A DNA stretch of 14,965 bases from contig CANRGI010000014.1 of assembly GCA_947630095.1 (NCBI GenBank), positions 1 through 14,965 of the forward strand. Reading direction: 5' to 3'. The notes under the pieces were generated by a model. That model was not told where the DNA came from, searched no databases, and saw only the letters and a list, made by a program, of their open reading frames with translations. A program made the position numbers and the translations under genes. Every line of letters starts with the position of its first letter. Position 1 is the stretch's first letter. The stretch comes from an uncultured Bacilli bacterium. Its GTDB lineage: Bacteria; Bacillota_I; Bacilli_A; RF39; UBA660. Positions 1 to 5,090 of the stretch are shown in pieces.

Positions 1-219
1 ACTACTGCGTCTGTTCCTGGGGCTCCTGTTTCAGTTGTGCCTACTGTTAGTGTTGGAGTTTCTCCTGTTGGGCCAGTTGGACCCTCTGGTATTGTAAAGT
101 TTATAGTATAGTTTGGGGCTTCCCCTGTTATTTCGACTACTGCGTCTGTTCCTGGGGCTCCTGTTTCAGTTGTGCCTACTGTTAGTGTTGGAGTTTCTCC
201 TGTTGGGCCAGTCGGACCA
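1..219. repeat. 135-bp in-frame tandem repeat inside the collagen-like gene
   Basis: Bases 1-77 are identical to 136-212, giving a period of 135 bp (45 codons). After one T/C difference the similarity continues briefly. The repeat encodes a GPTGPTGETP linker followed by a Thr/Val-rich beta-type stretch. At least two copies are visible and more may lie beyond the left edge. Confidence 0.9.
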
Positions 220-368
220 GTTGCGCCTGTTGCTCCAGTCGCTCCAGTAGGCCCTGTCCCTGCGGTTCCACCTGTTCCACTCATACCAAAACAACAACAG
301 CAAGTTACTGGATTAGTACTTTGATATTCTTTGATTTTACATAATGCTCTTTGATAAGAATTATTCAT
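1..368 (-). CDS. Collagen-like exosporium/spore-surface protein, N-terminal part (runs off left edge)
   Basis: The reading frame opens with an ATG at 368 and stays open for 122 codons to the window edge, so the C-terminus is missing. A good ribosome site, AAAGGAG at 376-382, fixes the start. The N-terminus (MNNSYQRALC) carries a run of four cysteines at residues 23-26. Collagen-type Gly-X-Thr/Ala triplets follow at about residues 31-58. From there a 45-residue module begins (contains TPTLTVGTTETGAPGTDAVV) that repeats every 135 bp. BclA-type exosporium filament proteins and related Bacillota surface proteins have this make-up: a short leader, collagen triplets, then a globular end. The Cys run could crosslink or anchor the protein; that is inference. 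The region is richer in G+C than its surroundings, as expected from Gly, Pro, Thr and Ala codons. The family call is fairly firm, the exosporium role less so. Confidence 0.8.
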   Translation of the reverse strand, partial: MNNSYQRALCKIKEYQSTNPVTCCCCFGMSGTGGTAGTGPTGATGATGATGPTGPTGETPTLTVGTTETGAPGTDAVVEITGEAPNYTINFTIPEGPTGPTGETPTLTVGTTETGAPGTDAV

Positions 369-386
369 AATTAACTCCTTTCATTT

Positions 387-395
387 TATTTTATG
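387..395 (-). promoter_or_regulatory. Possible sigma-K-type -10 element of the collagen-like gene
   Basis: The minus strand reads CATAAAATA, matching CATAnnnTA, the -10 consensus of mother-cell sigma-K. It sits just upstream of the ribosome site at 376-382. No convincing -35 AC is visible. The motif is AT-rich and can arise by chance in this genome. Confidence 0.35.
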
Positions 396-449
396 AAAAA
401 AATAAATTTTTGCATATTATATTTGCTTATTTAATTAGTTAAAAGATGT

Positions 450-477
450 TTGAAATTAAATTAATTGGTGCTAGAAT
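450..477 (+). promoter_or_regulatory. Sigma-A promoter with extended -10 for the gene at 501
   Basis: TTGAAA at 450-455 and TAGAAT at 472-477 are 16 bp apart, and a TGn extension (469-471) precedes the -10. Transcription would begin near 484. This rules out the TTG codon at 465 as start and supports ATG 501. Confidence 0.55.
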
Positions 478-500
478 ACTCTATAAAAGTGAGGTTAAAT

Positions 501-1274
501 ATGACAAATAAAAATTATTTAAAATATCCAATTAAATATGCCATTATGCCAATTAGTAAACAAACTGGTACTTATTATGGAACAAGTGAAAAAGAAAGAG
601 AAGACGGAGTTATTGCTAATATTGTATCTAAATGCTATGTTATTGGAGAAAGAAAAACATATTCTAGTGATGGCAATACTCAAATAAATTATGAAGTTGT
701 ATTTTTATATAATGAAGTAAGTGACGAGCATACTAATAAATTTGAAGAAACTATACCAACATTTAATTTTCTTTCTAATTGTGTTAATTCTATTTATGTT
801 AATCAAGTATTTAATACTTTTTCAGAAGCAAAAAATAAAGCAATTTATTATAATAGTAACATTATACGCAGAGAAGTACTTTACTCACAAAGTAACTATG
901 AAGCAATAAAAATGGAACATCAAAAAATATTAGATAAATATGAAAAAATTGAAAATATGCTTGAAGAGTTAAATTCTGATGTAGAAATTACAATTACCTC
1001 TACTTTAGAAGATTTAATTGATAAAGTCCTTCAAAATCCTAAAGAATTTTATATCAAGTTAGCAGACTCATTATCTGTTAATGAAAGAGAATATCTAAAG
1101 ACATTAATAAAAAATAAATATTGTGGTAACTGTCTTAATGGAAGTTGTAGAGTTCAAAATAATGAAAAAATAGGACTTGACGAATTTGGAAATATTCAAG
1201 GTAGCGAATGTTATGGCTGGAATAATTATGAATTAATTGGTAGAGAGAGGGTCCTATCTAAAAATATTTTATGA
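501..1274 (+). CDS. Conserved-looking hypothetical protein with C-terminal four-Cys cluster
   Basis: 257 residues from the ATG at 501. The start is chosen because GTGAGG at 489-494 is correctly spaced and the in-frame TTG at 465 lies inside the promoter. I do not recognise the family with a name. Visible features: an N-terminal segment beginning KYPIKYAIMPI, which looks like a small alpha/beta domain to about residue 130; a probable coiled-coil at about 133-160 (IKMEHQKILDKYEKIENMLE); an acidic helical part; and a cysteine cluster C208-x2-C211-x4-C216-x20-C237 that could bind zinc. No signal peptide or membrane segment is evident, so it is likely cytosolic. It is a single-gene unit with its own promoter and terminator, divergent from the collagen-like gene and convergent with the small-RNA locus. 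Function unknown. Confidence 0.75.
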   Translation: MTNKNYLKYPIKYAIMPISKQTGTYYGTSEKEREDGVIANIVSKCYVIGERKTYSSDGNTQINYEVVFLYNEVSDEHTNKFEETIPTFNFLSNCVNSIYVNQVFNTFSEAKNKAIYYNSNIIRREVLYSQSNYEAIKMEHQKILDKYEKIENMLEELNSDVEITITSTLEDLIDKVLQNPKEFYIKLADSLSVNEREYLKTLIKNKYCGNCLNGSCRVQNNEKIGLDEFGNIQGSECYGWNNYELIGRERVLSKNIL

Positions 1275-1276
1275 TT

Positions 1277-1300
1277 AAAACTACAAATCAGTAGTTTTTT
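1277..1300 (+). terminator. Intrinsic terminator of the gene at 501-1274
   Basis: An 8-bp stem, AAAACTAC (1277-1284) with GTAGTTTT (1291-1298), has a 6-nt loop and runs into T residues. It begins three bases after the stop codon. Confidence 0.75.
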
Positions 1301-1317
1301 AACTTTTTAAGAGATAT

Positions 1318-1345
1318 AAAAAACTCCATTATTTTAATAGAGTTT
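1318..1345 (-). terminator. Intrinsic terminator of small RNA B
   Basis: On the minus strand, AAACTC and GAGTTT pair (1340-1345 with 1321-1326) around a 13-nt loop, followed by a run of six T (A-run 1318-1323). The U-run is on the minus-strand side only. That sets the direction of the repeat RNA. Confidence 0.65.
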
Positions 1346-1350
1346 ACATT

Positions 1351-1450
1351 TACAACCGAGATCATTTATCATTCGCACCACTCGGAAGCGAGTAACATTT
1401 CACGACTAGGATCATTTATCATTCGCACCACCTAGAAGCGAGTAACATTT
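1351..1450. repeat. Tandem 50-bp repeat pair B (units 1351-1400 and 1401-1450)
   Basis: Two directly adjacent 50-bp units share about 40 identical positions, including ATCATTTATCATTCGCACCA and AAGCGAGTAACATTT. The differences cluster in the two arms of the five-base helix and in the first few bases of the unit. There are no spacers between units, so this is not a CRISPR layout. Confidence 0.9.
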
Positions 1451-1482
1451 ACTTATTATGCACTTTTCTTAAATGCAATAAT

Positions 1483-1512
1483 AATATACTATAAATTAGT
1501 AAAGAAAGTCAA
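1483..1512 (-). promoter_or_regulatory. Sigma-A promoter of small RNA B
   Basis: On the minus strand, TTGACT (1507-1512) and TATATT (1483-1488) are 18 bp apart. The same hexamers recur at the paralogous unit. Transcription would start near 1476. Confidence 0.6.
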
Positions 1513-1556
1513 TATTTTTAGGAAAATGACAAATATATTTCTTTATTAATATTATA

Positions 1557-1585
1557 CAAAAAACTCCAACAATAATTAGAGTTTT
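1557..1585 (-). terminator. Intrinsic terminator of small RNA A
   Basis: On the minus strand, AAAACTC (1579-1585) pairs with GAGTTTT (1560-1566) around a 12-nt loop and runs into six T (1558-1563). It parallels the terminator at 1318-1345. It could also end read-through from the lipoprotein gene upstream. Confidence 0.65.
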
Positions 1586-1593
1586 CTAACATA

Positions 1594-1693
1594 TACAACC
1601 GAGTTCATTTATTGCTCGCACCGCTCGGAAGCGATTAACATTTCACGACTAGGATCATTTATTGCTCGCACCACCTAGAAGCGATTAACATTT
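1594..1693. repeat. Tandem 50-bp repeat pair A (units 1594-1643 and 1644-1693)
   Basis: Two adjacent 50-bp units are closely similar to pair B. Unit 1594-1643 aligns best with 1351-1400 (both CCGAG type), and 1644-1693 with 1401-1450 (both CTAGG type). This order shows the duplication involved the pair as a block. Confidence 0.9.
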
Positions 1694-1708
1694 ATTAAAT
1701 GTAATATA

Positions 1709-1737
1709 AATATACAATAATTAAATTTGTTAGTCAA
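1709..1737 (-). promoter_or_regulatory. Sigma-A promoter of small RNA A
   Basis: On the minus strand, TTGACT (1732-1737) and TATATT (1709-1714) are separated by exactly 17 bp. It is among the best promoter matches in the window. Start expected near 1703. Confidence 0.7.
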
Positions 1738-1742
1738 GTATT

Positions 1743-2132
1743 TCACTTATAAAAATAATATATGCCATCAGGAATAACATTTTCTTTTTGTTCTTCATTA
1801 AGTAATTCGTTTAAAGTTATTTCTAAAACTAAAGTATTTTTATTAAAATCTACTATTTTAACATTATAAACACCTATTGCATCATAGTTATCATTTTGTA
1901 ATTTATTAGTGCTTTTTAAGTCCCAAGTACCCCATAGTTCGTCTTTTAATGAATTATTAAAATAATAACTTAAGTAATAATGTATGCTTTTATCTTCTTC
2001 TACTAAGGATAAATCAATATGTGAATTATTATCATTTGAAACATAGTTACCTAAATATAAATAATCATTATCCTTTATATTTTTACAAGAAGTTAATAAT
2101 AGAAGTGTAAATAATATCAAATACTTTTTCAT
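1743..2132 (-). CDS. Small putative lipoprotein
   Basis: 129 residues with a lipoprotein signal: MKK, a hydrophobic run and lipobox LTSC, giving lipidated Cys16. The mature part (about 113 residues) is rich in Asn, Asp and Tyr and looks like a small all-beta domain. It includes a WGTWDLKS segment reminiscent of lipocalin-like strand patterns, but I cannot name the family. Its ATG overlaps the TGA of the upstream carboxypeptidase gene by four bases (ATGA), so translation is probably coupled and the two are co-transcribed. It should sit on the outer face of the membrane. A role with DacF in the cell wall is inferred from context only. Confidence 0.75.
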   Translation of the reverse strand: MKKYLILFTLLLLTSCKNIKDNDYLYLGNYVSNDNNSHIDLSLVEEDKSIHYYLSYYFNNSLKDELWGTWDLKSTNKLQNDNYDAIGVYNVKIVDFNKNTLVLEITLNELLNEEQKENVIPDGIYYFYK

Positions 2133-3304
2133 TTAGTACCTAATACGTTTACTTTACCAGATAATATATCTTGAAAGTAATTTAAATATCTTCTTAAATA
2201 AGAGGAAGTTTTTATATTTTCTTTTACTATAAGATTATATTTCTTTTCTTCGCCGTTATAATTAAGTGTTAAAGTCCCTACTTTATCATTTTTCTTTAAT
2301 GGTGCTTTTATATCGTCTAAAACTATATCATAATCATACTTTATGTCTTTTGTATTTTTATCTAATATTACATTTATATCTTCTTCTAAGTAATAATCTA
2401 CTTTTCTACCAACTGCATTATCTATAAAAATACTTCCTAAACTTTTATTACTATTCATAATTGTTGTTTGATAATACATACTAAAAGCGTATTCCATCAT
2501 ATTTATAGTATCAGTGTTTCTATCTTCTTTTTTCTCTGCGTTCATAACTACTGTAATAAGTCTTAAGCCGTTTCTTTCCATAGTACCAGTTAGGCAATAA
2601 CCTGCATTTTCTGTGTACCCTGTTTTAAGACCGTCCATACCTTTATAAAATCTTATAAGAGAATTTGTATTAACTAACCATATGCTTTGACCATTTTGAT
2701 GGGTTATAGTTGTTTCGTAAGTACCTGTAAAATTTAATATTTCTTTATGAGATACTAATTCTGATGCTATAAGAGCCATATCGTGGGCAGTTGATACGTG
2801 TCCTTCAGCGTCAAGGCCGTGTGCATTTACAAAATGTGTGTTATTCGCACCTAGTTCTTTTGCTCGTTTGTTCATCATAGCGACAAAATTTTCTTCTGTT
2901 CCACCTAGTTTTTCTGCCATTGCCACTGCAGCATCATTAGCGCTTCCTATTGCAATAGATGTTAAAAGTTCCTTTACACTTGCAGTTTTACCTTCTTCTA
3001 AATATATCTGACTACCTCCCATATTAGCCGCGTGTTTACTTATTGTAACTTGGTCTTCATAACTAATTGTTCCTTTTTCTATTGCTTCCATAATTAATAA
3101 CATAGTCATAATTTTTGTCATAGAAGCAGGTGGTAAGGTTTCGCTTGAATTATGTTCAAATAATACTTTTTTACTACTAGCATCTATTACTATTCCACTT
3201 TTACTTTTTAAAGTTAATTCATTATTATTTTCTATATTTTCTTCTGCATTTAAAACTGGTAAAGCAATTAATGAAAGTAGTAAAATTAAAACTAATTTTT
3301 TCAT
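2129..3304 (-). CDS. dacF: D-alanyl-D-alanine carboxypeptidase, DacF/PBP5 type
   Basis: 391 residues from the ATG at 3304. An in-frame GTG at 3310 overlaps the ribosome site AGAGGTG (3308-3314), so it cannot be the start. The signal peptide is MKKLVLILLLSLIALPVLNA. Penicillin-binding motifs of serine peptidase family S11 are in order: SMTK with nucleophile Ser61, SAN at 121-123, and KTG at 227-229. The remaining C-terminal part fits the beta-rich PBP5 C-terminal domain. The enzyme removes the terminal D-Ala from peptidoglycan stem peptides outside the membrane and thereby limits crosslinking. Length is usual for the family. It leads a two-gene unit with the lipoprotein and is divergent from a VanY-type carboxypeptidase. 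dacF, dacA and dacB subtypes cannot be told apart by eye, so the symbol is tentative. Confidence 0.9.
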   Translation of the reverse strand: MKKLVLILLLSLIALPVLNAEENIENNNELTLKSKSGIVIDASSKKVLFEHNSSETLPPASMTKIMTMLLIMEAIEKGTISYEDQVTISKHAANMGGSQIYLEEGKTASVKELLTSIAIGSANDAAVAMAEKLGGTEENFVAMMNKRAKELGANNTHFVNAHGLDAEGHVSTAHDMALIASELVSHKEILNFTGTYETTITHQNGQSIWLVNTNSLIRFYKGMDGLKTGYTENAGYCLTGTMERNGLRLITVVMNAEKKEDRNTDTINMMEYAFSMYYQTTIMNSNKSLGSIFIDNAVGRKVDYYLEEDINVILDKNTKDIKYDYDIVLDDIKAPLKKNDKVGTLTLNYNGEEKKYNLIVKENIKTSSYLRRYLNYFQDILSGKVNVLGTK

Positions 3305-3384
3305 AAACACCTCTACTCAAATACTATTCTTTTACATTTAAAATAATACATAAACATTTTTAATATAATATTTTATTAAAATTA

Positions 3385-3393
3385 TGATATAAT
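3385..3393 (+). promoter_or_regulatory. Extended -10 promoter for the VanY-type gene
   Basis: TGATATAAT gives a perfect TATAAT (3388-3393) with a TGn extension. The -35 region is poor, which is usual for extended -10 promoters. The start of transcription would be near 3400, close to the ribosome site GAAGGTGATG. Confidence 0.5.
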
Positions 3394-3414
3394 TAATTAG
3401 AAGGTGATGTAAAA

Positions 3415-3738
3415 ATGAAAAAGAAAAAAGTTGTTATACATTATGGTAATATACTCATAGTGTTAGTGGGGTTAATTATATTAGGGTTTGGTATTAAATA
3501 TATGATAGAATTTTTTACTAATGATAAAAAAGAAGAAGTAGTAATGAATAAACATTTAAGTAGTTTAGGTTATTCTAATAAAGAAATAGAAAATATAGAA
3601 AAAAATTTAAAAGAAGAAGATATAGATAAAATAGATAAAAAATATGATAATTTAGATAGTTTAGTTAGTGAAAAATATTTTCATATAGAAAATTTAGAAA
3701 GATATATAATAATAGTAATTATTCTAATAGTGAAGTAA
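3415..3738 (+). CDS. N-terminal, membrane-anchor part of a VanY-type protein (gene split by apparent frameshift)
   Basis: 107 codons from ATG 3415, with a good ribosome site (AAGGTGATG). Residues 1-8 are basic and about 9-32 form one membrane helix, followed by an acidic/lysine-rich helical linker (KHLSSLGYSNKEIENIEKNL) of the kind that precedes the catalytic domain in membrane-bound VanY proteins. The frame then ends in a low-complexity tail (ERYIIIVIILIVK) that reads like frameshift product. The frame of the catalytic part is open from 3672, so the two overlap at 3672-3738. Removing one TA from the TATATA run near 3703-3708 joins them as ERYNNSNYSNSEVIMNVNIS. I read both parts as one gene of about 309 residues broken by a 2-base change. 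Confidence 0.7.
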   Translation: MKKKKVVIHYGNILIVLVGLIILGFGIKYMIEFFTNDKKEEVVMNKHLSSLGYSNKEIENIEKNLKEEDIDKIDKKYDNLDSLVSEKYFHIENLERYIIIVIILIVK

Positions 3739-3740
3739 TA

Positions 3741-4346
3741 ATGAACGTTAATATATCTATAGATAAACCTTTTTATGACGAAGAGATTATTAAAAATATA
3801 ACTGATACAGAAGATATATTAATATTAGTAAATAAATATAATCAACTTCCTAGTAGTTATGAACCTAGTGACTTAATAAATGTTGAAGGGGTTAAAATGA
3901 AAAGTGAAGCAGGAAATAAACTTTTAGAAATGATGGAAGCAATGAGAAATGATGGACTAAAGATAATAGCGCAAAGTGGATATAGAAGTTATGAAACACA
4001 AAAAAGTATATATAATAATAAAGTTAGTTCAAGAGGAGTGGAAGAAGCAGATAAGGTTTCTGCTAGACCAGGACACTCTGAACATCAAACTGGACTTGCT
4101 ATTGATTTAAGTATTGACGGAACTTTAGAGAAAACTTTTGGAGATACTAAACAATATGAATGGTTAAATGAAAATGCTTATAAATATGGGTTTATAATGA
4201 GGTATCCACTTGATAAAATATATATAACAGGATATGATTATGAACCTTGGCATTACAGGTATGTAGGTTTAGAAGTTGCTAGTGTTATTAAAAATGAGAA
4301 TTTAACTTATGAAGAATATTTAGTAAAATATAAAGGTCTATATTAG
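3741..4346 (+). CDS. vanY: VanY-type D-Ala-D-Ala carboxypeptidase catalytic part (peptidase M15B)
   Basis: 201 codons from the in-frame ATG at 3741. That codon has no ribosome site of its own, so the true start is probably 3415. The M15B zinc peptidase signature is complete: SGYRSYETQ at 79-87, SEHQTGLAID at 113-122 with ligands His115 and Asp122, and EPWHYRYVG around 168-176 with the third ligand His171. These enzymes trim D-Ala from stem peptides on the cell surface. If translation starts at 3741 the product lacks its membrane anchor and would stay inside the cell without function. The last codons lie in a terminator hairpin, and the stop overlaps that of the convergent gene by a few bases. 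The VanY family is firm. Vancomycin resistance is not implied, because no vanHAX genes are nearby. Confidence 0.85.
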   Translation: MNVNISIDKPFYDEEIIKNITDTEDILILVNKYNQLPSSYEPSDLINVEGVKMKSEAGNKLLEMMEAMRNDGLKIIAQSGYRSYETQKSIYNNKVSSRGVEEADKVSARPGHSEHQTGLAIDLSIDGTLEKTFGDTKQYEWLNENAYKYGFIMRYPLDKIYITGYDYEPWHYRYVGLEVASVIKNENLTYEEYLVKYKGLY

Positions 4347-4360
4347 GCCTTTTTCTTTTT
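4332..4360 (+). terminator. Intrinsic terminator overlapping two convergent gene ends
   Basis: AAAGGTC (4332-4338) pairs with GGCCTTT (4346-4352) with one G-U pair, a 7-nt loop and a following T-rich run TTCTTTTT. It overlaps the stop codons of both the VanY-type gene and the convergent gene at 4343. Confidence 0.7.
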
Positions 4361-5080
4361 AATAAATACAAAATAAAATAATGTTAATAAAAATACTATA
4401 TAGAAAAATCCTAAGGCATATCTAACTAATTTTAAATCAAAACTATCTAGGTTTTTATTATCAAATAAAGAAGATTTTGTTTTAGATACTTTTTCTGCTA
4501 TAAGTTTTTTAAATGTTAAAGTATATGTATTAGTTTCTTTTTTATCTTCACTAGTAACAGTTATAGTTACTTTATTTTCTTTATGGTCTAAAAATAAATC
4601 GCCTTTTAGTTTGGATACTGCATAAGGGGAAGTTGTTTTATAATCAATTTTTAATTCTTTTAATTCTTCAGGTACTTCTAAAGTATAATCAAATATATTA
4701 CTATCAAAGTTTAAGTCTATTCCATCTATTTTAATAGTTTTTAGAGTAGCATCTTTTTTATTATAAGTAAAACTACCTCTTACTATATTTAGAGTGTAAG
4801 AGTCTGTTACTGTATCATTAATATAAGATATTACTTCTACTACATTAAGGCCTTTTTTTAAACTGATACTACCTGAACCTGTTACAATTTCTTCTGGTAA
4901 TTTAGTTACATTTATTCCTATTATTTGTGTATCTTCACTAACAAAAGCATTATAAACTTTAGTAGATACATTAAATTCTGGGGATAAAGTTACTCCTTTT
5001 ATGCTTATATCTGTAATGGCATGTAGTTTTAATGTCAATGAAAAAAAGACAATAAGAAGTGTTATTATATATTTTTTCAT
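4343..5080 (-). CDS. Membrane-anchored protein with two cadherin-like beta-sandwich domains
   Basis: 245 residues. A signal peptide covers about residues 1-21 (MKKYIITLLIVFFSLTLKLHA). Two repeats of the cadherin-like beta-sandwich type follow: about 23-100, with FNVSTKVYNAFVSED, and about 110-192, with FDSNIFDYTLEVPEE. The shared F(D/N)xxxxxYxxxV pattern with Ser/Thr-rich beta strands is typical of that family. A membrane helix lies at about 217-240 and a KKKKA tail stays inside, so most of the protein faces outward. Ribosome site AAAGGAG lies just upstream of the ATG at 5080. It is 10 bp downstream of the nucleoside phosphorylase gene and probably co-transcribed with it. The function is likely surface adhesion or scaffold, by inference. 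Domain call moderately firm. Confidence 0.75.
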   Translation of the reverse strand: MKKYIITLLIVFFSLTLKLHAITDISIKGVTLSPEFNVSTKVYNAFVSEDTQIIGINVTKLPEEIVTGSGSISLKKGLNVVEVISYINDTVTDSYTLNIVRGSFTYNKKDATLKTIKIDGIDLNFDSNIFDYTLEVPEELKELKIDYKTTSPYAVSKLKGDLFLDHKENKVTITVTSEDKKETNTYTLTFKKLIAEKVSKTKSSLFDNKNLDSFDLKLVRYALGFFYIVFLLTLFYFVFIKKKKA

Positions 5081-5090
5081 TAGTTCTCCT

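Larger units (their letters stand above)
1316..1476 (-). ncRNA. Small RNA B: two tandem 50-nt pseudoknot-like units plus terminator
   Basis: No protein gene is present. A minus-strand sigma-A-type promoter (1483-1512) points into two exact-length 50-nt repeats (1450-1401 then 1400-1351), and an intrinsic terminator ends the unit near 1318. The transcript would be roughly 160 nt. Each repeat has the minus-strand order TCGC, TT, five-base arm, TGGT (or CGGT), GCGA, an A-rich 12-nt stretch, then the complementary five-base arm. The helices are interleaved as in an H-type pseudoknot. The five-base arms are CTAGG/CCTAG in the first unit and CCGAG/CTCGG in the second, so pairing is kept while sequence changes. 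I do not recognise the RNA family. The ends are estimated from promoter and terminator positions. Confidence 0.6.
1556..1703 (-). ncRNA. Small RNA A: paralogue of small RNA B with two 50-nt units
   Basis: This has the same architecture as small RNA B: a TTGACT-N17-TATATT promoter at 1709-1737, two 50-nt units (1693-1644 then 1643-1594), and a terminator at 1557-1585. The predicted length is about 150 nt. The TCGC/GCGA arms and the CTAGG/CCTAG and CCGAG/CTCGG arms are all retained. The stretch next to GCGA differs from copy B (GCGAGCAATAAAT here against GCGAATGATAAAT). The same unit order in both copies indicates duplication of a whole transcription unit, not expansion of single repeats. The -35 lies only six bases past the stop codon of the lipoprotein gene. 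Function unknown. Confidence 0.6.

Noticed and set aside
465..500. Upstream TTG start for the gene at 501
   Set aside because: The TTG at 465 lies inside the promoter (450-477), and the ribosome site fits ATG 501.
1351..1693. Mini reading frames in every 50-nt unit on the minus strand (MLLASRWCE / MLIASRWCEQ type)
   Set aside because: No ribosome site precedes any of the four ATGs. The 50-nt period breaks the frame between units, and the differences keep helix pairing while changing amino acids. Structure, not coding, explains them.
1351..1693. CRISPR array
   Set aside because: Units are adjacent with no unique spacers, come only in pairs, and have promoters and terminators between pairs. 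No cas genes are present.
1316..1703. Plus-strand orientation of the small RNAs
   Set aside because: The plus strand gives slightly better wobble pairing in one helix, but the -35/-10 pairs and the six-T tails of both terminators occur only on the minus strand.
1272..3310. Mollicute genetic code (UGA = Trp), suggested by the low G+C
   Set aside because: TGA ends the genes at 501, 1743, 2129 and 10311 at sensible positions, and Trp is encoded by TGG throughout.
3700..3712. Programmed ribosomal frameshift in the VanY gene
   Set aside because: No slippery heptamer or strong downstream structure is visible. A 2-base indel in the TA run is simpler.
3741..4346. Vancomycin resistance locus
   Set aside because: VanY-type peptidases are widespread in Bacillota cell-wall metabolism. 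There are no vanH, vanA/B or vanX genes, nor vanRS, here.
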